A stretch of 64,000 nucleotides of DNA, from positions 11,653,106 to 11,717,105 of the forward strand of contig OZ023196.1 in the NCBI GenBank assembly GCA_963995505.1. The letters run 5' to 3'. This document shows positions 47,377 through 58,900 of this stretch, piece by piece. The notes under the pieces were generated by a model. It did not search any database. It saw only the letters and a program-made list of their open reading frames with translations, and had not been told where the DNA came from. The stretch's first letter is position 1; each line of letters opens with the position of its first letter. This DNA is from Hypericum androsaemum (Eukaryota > Streptophyta > Magnoliopsida > Malpighiales > Hypericaceae). The position numbers and the translations under genes were made by a program.

Positions 47377-48517
47377 GCCGAGCCGTTCTTTGTTCAAGCT
47401 CCACGAGGTTGAAGGTTCTTCTACTTGGTGGTACCTGATGAGCACGGTGTGCATTAGATTTCTGAGTGGCTGAACTTTTCATTTGTGTTGCGGATGTACT
47501 TCCGGAAGCTAACTTGGGAAAGAAATGGCACGTACCATTTGTGGCCGCCATGTACAATCCTCCATGTTAATTGAATCAATTATGTCGTGGATTTTATTAT
47601 CTGGTCCTCTTTCTAGCCTGCTTAAATTTAATCTGTGGAATCCCGTGGTTGCTAATTATAAATTAGATTAAACATCAGAAAAGCTTCTATGAACCTCTAG
47701 TTTAATTGGAGGTATCGAGTTTGAGTTTTAGGAATATAGCAGTGTTAAAATAATTGGTCACTAATTGACCCAATGAATGTTTTCGAGTCGTGTGGATATT
47801 TGAGTCTTGTGAATGTAGCATTATTTAATAAATGTTTGAATATCATGTGATTTTTTCGATTGGGTAGAACAAGAAAACATCAGCAGTAGCTTTTTTTTTG
47901 AGGGACTAAAACATCAGTAGTAGCTGGGCGCTGAATATGCAACAACGGTCCAACGGCGTAGTTGGATTTGAATAGTAAATACAGATGGATACAAGATGCT
48001 AAATAATTAAATTAAAGCGAAGGATTATAATATTCCATTTTAGAATTGGTGTAGTTTTTCCTAATTATATCCTGTAATCTCATTCTTTTTTTTTTGTTAG
48101 GACAATCTCATTCTAGATCATGAGTCCAAATAAGAATATCAACTTCTTTCTCTCATTATACGTGACGAGGTATTAAAATGGTCTAAAATTGAAAAGCAGG
48201 TTTAAAACTTCCACCAAACGTATTTCGTCTCTCGAAGGTAGATAGAAAAAATTTCGAAACCTTTCATCTCAAGTCATTGCATGTGTAGCAATTATGTTTA
48301 ATGATGATAAAGAGTATAACGTAATTTTATGGTGATCATATAGACCAATAGATGTCTAATAAAAGCTTAAAAATTAAATAAGGTTTGTAGCATGATTAAT
48401 AAATCTTAATTATAAAGTATACAAAATCACATCTATGTTAATTATAGTAAATTTTGTTGAGGGTGGAAGTGGAACGTCCGTGTTTCATTTTGTTCCTGCT
48501 CAAGACCACACGGATGA
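47377..48517. other. 3' flank of the proteasome gene and spacer
   Basis: The gene's 3' UTR probably reaches about 47600, judging from the base composition. Beyond it the DNA is AT-rich with no recognised feature. Confidence 0.5.
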
Positions 48518-48526
48518 ATTAATTTT

Positions 48527-49576
48527 GGGAAAATTGTCCTTAGGTCTTTATCTTATGTCCTAATTAAAGTTAGGATCTCTGTTATTCAAAATATTATTTT
48601 ACATCTTTTTTTTGTAAAATGTTAGTCTCGGGTCCCTAATTGACATCAGCAGTCAATTTTTAATTTTTTGGTCATGTGAAATGACCTTTATACCCTTAAC
48701 TAAAAAATAACCATCTTCAACTTTTGGACATCCATCTTCAACTTCTCAAAATTCCAGAACTTGTCTTCAACCTTAACTAAAAAAAAGCATCTTCATTCCA
48801 GAAACCCTTGAACGAGCGAACACACAACTAATTTCATCCAGGAACATTTAAAAAAGCCACAAACCAACCCTTGCAATGGGGACCCGCATAGGCCTGGGTT
48901 TAGGGCGAATGCGGATCTGGGGAAACTTGAGAGGGAGGCGGGGATGGGTCCGGTGAGGTTGGAGAGGGAGGACGCCGGGAGTGGGCCCCATAGGAGGTTC
49001 TTTTTACGCTGAGGGTTCGGATGTGGGGGCCCAGCGGGGCTAGGAGGGACAACGAGGAGGCTGGGGCAAGGAGGGAGAGGGATTCGAGGACGAGGCGGGC
49101 GACACATGGCGTGGAGGAGCAGGAGACGCTGAGCCAGGTGCAGGGGCTGGTGGTGGGGGACTAGGAGCGGAGGCGGTTGAGTGGGTCAGTGCATGCAGAC
49201 TTGAAGTTGAGGAGCGGGGCTTGGTCCGAGTGGGTCACGGCGCTGGCAGCAGCAGCGTCGAGGAGGAGGAGGAGAGCATCGGAGATGAGGAAGCGGAGGC
49301 ATAGGGTTTGGGGTTTTGTTGTGGTCGCCATTTATGGGTGTTCAAAAGGTTGAGAGGTTGAAGATGGATGTTCAAAGGTTGAAGATGGCTGTTTTTTTAG
49401 CTAAGGGTATAAAAGTCATTTCACATGACAAAATAATAAAAATTGACTGCCGACTTCATATAGGGACCGGAAACTAACATTTTTACAAAACGTAAGGAAG
49501 GAAAAATAATATTTTAAATAACAGGGATCCTAGCCTTAATTATGACATAAGTCAGGGACCTGAAGGCAATTTCTTC
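48527..49576. mobile_element. Pack-type MULE carrying a receptor-kinase gene fragment
   Basis: Perfect 9-bp duplication ATTAATTTT (48518-48526 and 49577-49585). The ends GGGAAAATTGTCC and, reversed, GAAGAAATTGCC open inverted repeats of about 200 bases (TATGTCCTAATTAAAGTTAGG, TTTCACATG and AAATGACCTTTATACCC parts). The centre is GC-rich and derives from a host gene on the minus strand. No transposase is present, so this is a non-autonomous element that has picked up host DNA. Confidence 0.85.
48855..49331 (-). pseudogene. Captured fragment of a leucine-rich-repeat receptor kinase gene
   Basis: From ATG at 49331 the minus strand gives a signal-peptide-like start with a Leu run (DALLLLLDAAAASAV), then THSDQAPLLNFKSACTDP and NRLRS, a stop, SPTTSPCTWL-x-VSCSS (LRR N-terminal cap with the C-x-W motif) and VARLVLESLSL. 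After a frame change LSNLTGPIPASLSSFPRSAF and ALNPGLCGSPLQGLVC follow, the segment that closes the LRR domain in this kinase group. The middle LRRs, the membrane segment and the kinase are missing. It belongs to the short-LRR (LRR-III type) kinases, but the text differs from the ZAR1-like gene 7 kb away, so that gene is not the donor. Confidence 0.8.
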
Positions 49577-49585
49577 ATTAATTTT

Positions 49586-51576
49586 TTCTGATGACTGCCT
49601 ACAAAAGTTTACTAACAATCACTCGTATAAATTGGTACGAGTATTGTTCAAGATTATCTAAGAGACTTCGAATATTTAAAAATGTGTCAAATATTTGTTG
49701 GGAGATAATATAGTTCACGTTATTCGATCTGGTGCATATATTTTTTGGAAAAATCTTATGATAATGTTTACGCAAAACTTTCCAACTACTCTGGGAAGCG
49801 ACAGAATGGGAACATAATATACAAGATGGAATTTTTTGGATCCTTGTCTCTGGATGGGTTCATTTGTTAGCTTCTAAGCATGTTTTCATGATTAAAAGTG
49901 GGATACAATTATTTATAGTATTGTCTTCCCTTCCTAATAAAAGTAGCAAGGAATCATATGATTAAAGAACCCTCGGTACTTGCTAGGCTATAGGGGTATA
50001 AAAATTCAGGGATTTCTCCTTGTATGGGATGTGGTATTTTTTGGAAATTTTTTTTCAACTTAATAATTTTTTTTAGGTTTGTGTTAGACTTTTTCGGGTT
50101 CATATTGTTTTTGGTAAAAAAGCCATTCGTGGATCACTTAGATTAACTAGCGAGAGAATTGTTCTAATTTAATTAAGAGATCTTAAGTTCGAGTAATTAA
50201 AAACGTAGAATTATTAAATATTTATTATAAGAACTATACTATGTTCCAAATGTTCTACTCATCTCAAACATGTGTTAGTTGGTTAATAGTTATTCGAATA
50301 AGAAGTAGCATAAAAAAAACCCTTCGTTTCAAAAGGAAGAAAAGCTCCTATGTAGCAAATCGAGGATAGGTATAATGGGAAGAGAAGTCCCCAATAGTAG
50401 AGAATGTCGTGAAAATATCATTTGAAGTTGATCTGAGAAGCAATCTCTCAAAATCAAAATGGGAGGAAAATTTTAATGCATCGTCTGATGTTAGATCTCG
50501 CCTTTTTGGATAAATAGCAAAGTCTCAATGTGCTCCCTATGAAGGTCGTCAAAACGAATTATGCCTTTTTCAACTAAGTTTATCAAATAACAAATTGTAT
50601 AAATTTTACTACACTACGACAGGGGATCGTGCAAATAATAACATGTCATAACATTGACTAACTATGATATCATAACTAAAAAATCTATATTCATCGCAAA
50701 ACTTTAAAATAAATGACAAATTAAAATTTCATTCCAACTAGTAATGTGTTAATTTAATTTTAACGGTTGCTAATGCTGTATTCCGTTAGTGAACTTGTTT
50801 TGAACACAATTTTTCATATATTCTATAAAATTCATCTTATACCTGTCAATTTTTCACACTGAACCGTTGCATTAAAAAATCATCTTATACATGTCATGTA
50901 CTTCACCTCACCTCCACCAGAAGTAGCGGATGCCATTGCCACTAATAAGCTGGGAGCTGATGCAGTCGGTTGAGATTGTTAATGTTTTTGGTTATTAGAT
51001 AGTGTAGAATTATTTTTAGTAGTGCTACCGCTTGACACTCTTTCTATACCCGAGGTTTCACTAGATTTTTTGTTACAAGATTTAAATGAGGCCAACCACT
51101 GCAAACTCATATTATAAATATGGGAAATTCTACACCTAATTACTACTTCCGCAATAATCTTTGTAACTGGATGCTTCTGATGTTTCTTCTGATCAATGAA
51201 TAACTCAGTGATTTACCCTTAAAAAAATAATTATTAAATTAAATATTTTATTTAATGCAACACTAACATAATTTGCTGCATTGGCCAAAGCATAAAACTT
51301 GATTGGGTCAATGCAAATCCTATAGTACTTTAGCTGCCGGATTAGCTCAACTAACTGGAACAACGTAGGACGAAAACTCCAACCAAAAAGAATTTAGTTC
51401 AACTAGTAAAAAAATTGTTATACTTTTATCAGGTTTTGAGTTTGAATTCTTAGAAACGCAAATAGTTATTGGAACAAATTTGCCACCTTTCAAAAATTCT
51501 ACCGAACTCGAAACTACATTAGTCGACCTAGTGGACGAGATACCCTGTGGTATAAACCAACAAATTTCCATTGCAA
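49586..51576. other. AT-rich spacer, nothing firmly recognised
   Basis: Motifs such as ATTAGCTCAACTAACTGG near 51335 and TTAAGTTCGAGTAATT near 50180 recall tRNA-derived SINE relics. They are too decayed to call. Confidence 0.45.
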
Positions 51577-51590
51577 GCACAAAAAGTATG

Positions 51591-54170
51591 TGGTAATTAA
51601 TCTCTCGTTGATTTCCCGCTTCCCCGCCCTCCCGCTCCCTCCCCCCATCCCTCCCCCAACTCATGTGGCTGCCAGAGGGGTTGGTCTCTACGACCACCCC
51701 TCCGGTTTTGCTATGTCTTAATTAATGCTTCCCTCGGCTAGGGTTTCGAGTTCCACCACCGTCGCTGCTGTTCCGATGTCTCCAACGGCCTCGTTGAGAC
51801 CCTCAGATGGAGGTTTTCAGCCGCCGTCGCTTAATCCCTGCCCTTCGCTAGGGATGGATCCGAAAGTTCTCATGGCGCTTCAATCCAGCATCCTTCCTCT
51901 CCTTCACCAGTTCTACACCTCTCTTGCCCCATTAGTCGGTAACCCTTCACAGGCGCTGGCTCATGGGTTGACAGAGGGTGTGGGGCAGGCTGTGGAGGGT
52001 GTGAGGCCCACACCTTCAGGAGATATACAAGCGAGCAAAGATGGGGTTGCAGAGACTACTGTGACACCGACTCCTATGGCTCCAGCAGAGAACGCCATGA
52101 AGAAGATATCCTACGCGGCCGCGCTCCACCCGCGATCTGACCGGGTCCAAGAAGGTACGTATATTAAGCCAGTCTTCGATGGCGAGCATATGGTCGTTGA
52201 ATTGGATGCAGATAGATCATCAGTTTGTGCAAACTTTGGGAAGCGCGCTTTGATTGGAAGGTTAGTGATGCCGAGAGGCGCCAAACCTTGCTCGACATTT
52301 GACTTGAAAGCTGCTATCTCCAAAGTTTGGTCTGTGCAATCGTGGAAGTTGCTTCCTCTTGGCCTGGGGTACTTTGGTTTTCAGTTTGAGAATGAGCACG
52401 ATAAGGACATAGTTTGGAGCTCTTCAGAATGGAGACTTCCTCAGGGATGTCTCTACTTGTAGCTATGGGTACCCTATTTTAAGCCCACAAAGGTTTCCTC
52501 TTCTTTTACGAAGGTATGGATTATATTAGGGGGGTTGAGCATGGAGCATGTCGCTAATGATATCATACTTGGACTAGCTGCGGCCATCGGTAACCCCATT
52601 CGATCAGACTTGACTACATTAAATAGGTTTAATGGTACTTTGGTACGGGGTTTGGTGGAACTAGACATGTCCAAGCCTCGTCGGAAAGAAATTGTATTGA
52701 AGCTTGAGGAGGGCACGGTCTTAGTTGATGTGGTGTACGAGAATTTGCCTCTTTTCTGCGAGCATTGCAAAATCATTGGTCATGATTTAGACTCTTGCCG
52801 AAAACTGCACCCACGGGTTGAAGCTGAAATCAATAGACATGAAATTGCTAAGGAAAAGCAGGCGATGGAGGATCAGGGTCCCAAGAGGTCCGTGGGGAAG
52901 CAGGTGTGGCAACAAAAGAATGAGTGCTCCCCTAGTTCACCAACCAGCATTGAAGTTGAGGAGTGCTTATCTCTTGCCCTTATTACTGTATTGGAAAACT
53001 TTGTGCAACAGGTAGTACGCGAAGAGGAGGATCAAGAGGATGGTGATTCGGTGGTACTTCATGTCCCTGATGCGAGGGAAGAGGGTGAAATTCTACCTGG
53101 TGATAAATGTTCTTCATTAAGTACAGGTCAAATTATGGTTTCGAATGATTTGGTCCAGTTGATGGTGCTTGATGAAGTTCCTAAGCAGTCTCCAATGCCA
53201 AGTACAAATAACATAGAGGGGGATTGTGGTGTAATGATTGAGAAGGTTTCACCCTCCCAAGATACATGTCAGGTATTTTCAGGCCCGATTATAATAGAGC
53301 CGTTGACGCCAGCTTCACATGTGACTGACTCATCGGGTTCTAAGCCTAGGTCAGCATCGGGCAAGAAAAAGGGACACAAGAATGGCCCTTCCTCGGCTGA
53401 GTTATTGGCATCACTCTCTCCTAAGGATTTGGCAATGGCTGAGGCTAGGAGGGCATTACCTACTCGCTCATTCAGTTCAAAGGGCTCCAAGCATAAGGGT
53501 TTGGAGCCGGGTTTCCTTGGCAAGGGAACCCCAATAATACAGGGACCGTCCCCATCTATTTTGGGCAGCGCCTCTGCTTTACCTACTATAGATCCCATGC
53601 CTATCCCAGGTCAAGAGGGCAATGGGGTTGTTATTTTTTCTAACAACGATGATCTTTCAGACTCGTTGAAGTTCATGGGTTCGATTACGAAGAAGATGAA
53701 GAACAATTGGGCAGACGAGGCGGATTCACAGATGGACCTGGAGGACTCCCATCTACCACCTGTTAAGAACACTCGCTTTCAAGCGAGGAAGAAGACTGGG
53801 ACTACCTATGCCAGTAAGGATCTACGTTGGCTGGAGTATGAGGTGGACTTTTGATGCGCCGCGGCTGATTTATCATCCTGGACTACCCGTGTTGTGGGTA
53901 CCCCTACACATCTTCCTCCAACTTGTCCCCGCGGGCTAGGAAGAGGAACGCGAAGAAATAGAAGAAATGATCGCTTTAGATCATTGGTTCCTTCATCGGC
54001 CTCGCTATCCCTCAAGTTAGTAGGGTCGAGTTCTTCTTTATGGCGATAGGCTTGCTGTTTTGCGGTTTCCTATTCGGCCTGTGTGTTTGGCTTCTCTTCT
54101 GTTTCCTTTTCCCCTTCTTGTAACTTTTTCGTTTCTTTGAGTAATAAAGTTTCTTTTTGCCAAAAAAAAA
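51591..54170 (+). mobile_element. ORF1-only LINE insertion with intact target duplication
   Basis: GCACAAAAAGTATG occurs at 51577-51590 and again at 54171-54184. The DNA between ends in a poly(A) tail (54162-54170) preceded by AATAAA (54143). This is the signature of target-primed LINE insertion. The 2.58-kb body holds a 5' leader, ORF1 and a short 3' region. Endonuclease and reverse transcriptase (ORF2) are absent although both ends are present, so it is an internally shortened or inherently non-autonomous LINE. Confidence 0.85.
51725..53854 (+). pseudogene. LINE ORF1-like protein, DUF4283 and CCHC knuckle, one stop
   Basis: The DUF4283-type domain reads KPVFDGEHMVVELD, GRLVMPRGAKPCSTFDL, then VWSVQSWKLLPLGLGYFGFQ and CLYL. 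A TAG at 52460-52462 interrupts the family's LRLWVP-like segment, which continues in the same frame as WVPYFKP. ILGGLSMEHVANDIILGLAA and a knuckle CEHCKIIGHDLDSC follow. The rest, to 53854, is a long acidic and Ser-rich tail with Lys-rich patches, open over 430 codons. With the one stop read through, the whole ORF is about 709 residues. Such proteins bind RNA in plant LINEs. The openness after the stop suggests a recent insertion. Confidence 0.85.
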
Positions 54171-54184
54171 GCACAAAAAGTATG

Positions 54185-55950
54185 AATATTTTGATCTTTC
54201 CAACCAACCAGGGAGAGAATTGCCCGTCTTAGTCAAATCAAGCCACTAATGACAGTATATTGCTTAGAAAACATATCAAGCAAATTAACCAACGACGAAA
54301 AATAAATAACACTACCAAAAGTAAATTCTCAATCCTAAAAGCGAATGTCCTAAAAAAAACCTAAAAGAGAATGCAAAATGGTTGCGTTTCTTCTACTGCC
54401 TCCTTCCATTAGTACATCATTTCATTAGGGATATTGAGTAAAACCGCACAGGGAATCAACCTCTCACCACTGGATCAAAATTGATGATGATTCTAGACGA
54501 AATCGTACTATGACAATCGGCAGAGTGTACCGAAATAACGGAATCAACTCGATATGATACTGTCCTAAAATTTTTGCCAAAATTTTTTTGGATCACCTAT
54601 AAATAAATTCAACACACTTATAATTAATAATGCAGTAATCTCATTGGATTTTATCGTGGCGAAAGTTTACTAACGATGTGATGTAAACAATATTATAAAT
54701 AAAATTCACTTGTGGTAATCTGGATTTCCACTAATTTTTTTGTCTATTGTACAATTTACTCTGCATTGTCTATTATTCGCCTAATATTTTGATTACCTAC
54801 TTTTTTTTTTGTTATCAATTATGCTATCAATCATTATTTTAGGTTACCAAGTAAGCATTTTTGTGTCTACGTTATCTAATATCTATATATATATATATAT
54901 ATGGTATGCAATTATCTACCACTACAATATTTAAACTAAAAGAGATACATTTTTTCTCAAACAACAAAATTGAGTTCCTGTAATACTATGTTTGGACAAA
55001 GAAATACGGAGTAAAGTCTAATTTCATATGATAAAGTCAGGTAGAGCAAATTAAGATACAATAGATAGAATTTACTATAACATATTTGGATAAGTAAAGG
55101 TTATTCCATGCTGTTTGATATATATTTTTCGTCATAAGGATAATTGACTGCAATCTTACGATGTTTTAACACTAGGTTATTCTATTTTCTTCCAATTTCA
55201 GTTGGAATTAAAAAACCTTTTCTTTATATTTTTTGAAGGTTCTAATTACTCAATATGAGTCTCTATTATTACTTTATTAAAACTCTTTACTCTCTGAATG
55301 TTATCTGTATATATCACAATAAATTACTCTCTTGATTATCCTACACAAACATGTTTAACCTCTAATATCTAAACTGGTTAAAGTTTACATACTATCTATT
55401 ACTCCTACGCTTCAACACACTACTACTTAATGACAGATATTTTACGTGACATTACATTCGCTAACCTCAGTTATTTGAGCTACTCGTATGTAATGTCACA
55501 TCATTATTTTCATCTGCGTTTCACACATCAATAGTTTTATTTGTGACATATCAATACCATGGATTCTTATATGGACACCATTGAATTTGAATGATATCGA
55601 TTTTGTCCCATTTTAATTACTGAATTGGCAAGTCACTCAGATACAAGTAGTAATATTACATGACACGCTTATAAAATTAATCACATAATATGAACCACGA
55701 AGATTAGAAAGGTCACTTAAATCCCCACAATAGTAAAATGACTCTCCGGTGTGTTTCTCTGAGTTGGCGGGAAGGAGAGGAGTGGGACCAAAAAGCAATC
55801 AAAATCCCCTCTCTCACAAGTCTCTTTCTCTCATAAATCCTCCCACGCCGGACCACCCACTCTCCAACCTCCACTCGCCCCCTCCATCCTCCATTTCTAT
55901 CTCGAAAACTTGAACTCGATGCTCTAAACTCACAAAAAACACACACAACA
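54185..55950. other. Upstream region of the ZAR1-like gene
   Basis: AT-rich DNA with a TA microsatellite near 54885-54902 and no gene. The CT-rich DNA at 55830-55920 is probably the 5' leader. ACAACAATGACC is a good plant start context at 55951. Confidence 0.55.
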
Positions 55951-58900
55951 ATGACCCAAACCTTCCTTACCTTCTTCTTCCTCCTCCTCCTCCTCTTCCC
56001 CATGTTATCCCACTCCCTAACCCCCGACGGCCTCGCCCTCCTCTCCCTAAAATCGGCCGCCTCGCCACCCAATCCGTCCTCGTCCCCGTTCTCCGACTGG
56101 GACGAGGACGACCCCACCCCATGCCGATGGACCGGCATTTCCTGCATGAACATAACCGCCTCCTCCTCCAACCCCCGCGTCGTCGGCATTGCCCTCGCCG
56201 GGAAGTCCCTCAACGGATACATCCCTTCCGAGCTCGGATCACTCATATACCTCCGCCGCCTCAACCTCCACGGAAACAACCTCGCCGGCCCCATCCCCAC
56301 CGCCCTCTTCAACGCCACCTCCCTACATAGTATCTTCCTCTACGGGAACAATCTCTCCGGCGAGTTGCCGAGTTCCATTTGTACCCTCCCCCGCCTCCAG
56401 AACTTGGACCTCAGTAATAACTCCCTCTCCGGGGAGCTACCTAGCGATCTGAACGGATGTAAGCAGCTGCAGCGGTTGGTGCTCGCTCGGAACTTTTTCT
56501 CCGGCGAGATTCCAGCCGGGGTCTGGCCGGAGCTCGATAACCTCGTCCAGCTCGATCTGTCTTCGAACCGGTTCACCGGTTTGATCCCGAACGACATGGG
56601 GGAGCTCCGGTCTCTGTCAAGCACGCTTAACCTTTCATACAATTCGCTCACCGGAAGGATCCCGAGGTCGCTCGGGAACCTTCCGGTGACGGTCAGCTTC
56701 GACCTCCGGGGGAACAACCTGAGCGGGGAGATCCCACAGACCGGGTCGTTTGCGAACCAGGGCCCCACCGCCTTCCTCGGGAACCCGCTCCTCTGCGGGT
56801 TCCCCCTCGTCCAGCGCCCCTGCGGCGACAGCTCCGGTGACAACTCCTCCACGACGGAATCGCCGGCGGGAGGATCCCCGGCGCCGGAGCGGGGGCTGAG
56901 CCCAGGCCTGATCGTTTTAATCTCGGTGGCGGACGCGGCCGGGGTGGCGCTGGTCGGGCTGGTGGCGGTTTACTTCTACTGGAAGAAAAAGGACGACTCG
57001 AACGGTTGCAGCTGCACGGGGCGGACGAAGACTCTGGGCGACGACCGGTCGTCGAGGCTGAACCTGATCTGCTTCATCTGCTCCAAGGCGGACGACAGGG
57101 AGGCCGCGGAGGAGGGAAACGACAGGGGGGAGGCAGCAGGAGGGGAGCTGGTGGCGATCGACAAGGGGTTCAGCTTCGAGCTGGACGAGCTTCTAAGGGC
57201 GTCGGCGTACGTGCTGGGGAAGAGCGGGCTGGGGATCGTGTACAAGGTGGTGCTCGGGAACGGGGTCCCCGTGGCGGTGCGGCGGCTCGGGGAGGGCGGA
57301 GGCGGCAGTGGTGGGGACCACCAGCAGAGGTACAAGGAGTTCGTGGCGGAGGTGCAGGCCATCGGGAAGGTGAAGCACCCGAATGTGGTGAGGTTGAGGG
57401 CCTACTATTGGGCTTCCGACGAGAAGCTTCTCATTTCCGACTTTGTTTCCAACGGCAACCTGGCCACCGCTCTTCGAGGTTAGTTGGTATTTTAATTCCG
57501 TTGCTCCGTAAATATGATTCGATATACTAATGGTATGTCTTACATGTTTATTATTTTTACCAAATGTTAATGGATTTATATTTTTAATACGTGAATCGGT
57601 TTGTGTGTTAAAATACTTAATTTTAAATTTTTTTGGGTTTAAGAATAAAATTATTAATATTTTGGATATGGAAAAAAAATAATTTGCTCCCTCGCTAGCT
57701 CACGAACTTTATCAGCACAGCAGTTGGGATTTCCAGGTGTTTAGCTCTTGGTTGTAGTGTCAGAAATTTCAACTCATAGGAATCTATTCGCGTTGGCAAA
57801 TATTTTTTCCAATTTTCGTGAAATTTAAGTAATAAAGTCGTATATTATCAGATCTATTTAGTTGAGGATTGTCATGAAAAAGAAAAATTGCTATACAGAA
57901 AACAAGAAAATTTGTAACTGCATGGTTGGTGGATAGGCAGGGGATCCATGTGTGATGATTACCTGCTCTGAGCACCGTATGCTTTCTTTACACGATGTTT
58001 ACTAAAGCGGATATAATTTAATTACTGTAAGAAGTTTCAAATTTTGTCGGCATCTACATGTTCTTCACACCATATATGTACTTTGCTTCAGTTTTTTTTT
58101 TGGTTAAATACTTTGCTTCAGTTTGTTTTTACTTAAAGTTTAGTTAAAAAGTGACGAAAATTAATTAAATATAAATGGAGAAGATAAAGTTGTTAATTTT
58201 TTTTTATATATTTGACTCCCGACTATTAGTCTTGCTTTGCTGAGTCTATTTTTTTTTACTTAAATCAACTAATTTATATTTGAAATAGGTAAAAATTTTA
58301 AAATTGACGATTACGAAATCTAATTATACACAATGTATGTTCTGTTACTTAGAAATTGTCATATCATTATGTGAAAAACCATACTTATTAAGGACACGTA
58401 CTTACCTTAGAAAAAGGAAACAACGTCAAGTACAGAGAATAATTTTGGGTTTCAATTTCGGATAAGAACGGCTGCAGGTGGAGGCTCATTGTAGTTGATA
58501 CAAAAATTATTAGACACATTAGTTAACCAATTTCAAGTTTACATATAAAACTATGAAAAATTAAATAATCGGAATACAATTGTTAAATGTATAAGTATTT
58601 TAAAAAGGAAAAACCACAAATCAGGTATAATCTTTTTAATATTCTTATTTTTGGGTCACACATCTGAGTAAATTATTAACCTCTTAGTCTTTAAAGAGTA
58701 AATGCTGGGTAAAAATGTACACTTTTATGCGTCTATTGTAGTAGGATGAAATATACTGTTATGGACAATTAGTTACAATTTGGTACTCCAGTTAACAATA
58801 ACATACAATTAACTCCATTTTAATCTTGCAATTATCATATAAAATACTAAGACCAAATTACCTTATGCTATCAAATAATTAGAGAAGGGGGAGAGACTCG

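Noticed and set aside
51335..51470. tRNA-like motif ATTAGCTCAACTAACTGG with a later GGTTTTGAGTTTGAATTC
   Set aside because: It resembles A and B boxes of a decayed SINE, but no cloverleaf can be drawn and no poly(A) or target duplication was found.
55713..56318. 201-residue minus-strand frame across the ZAR1 start
   Set aside because: It overlaps the signal peptide and LRR cap of the real gene and has low-complexity Arg/Glu content.
56340..57530. Long frames on both strands inside the first ZAR1 exon
   Set aside because: They are shadows caused by the GC-rich codons of the true frame, which carries all the domain motifs.
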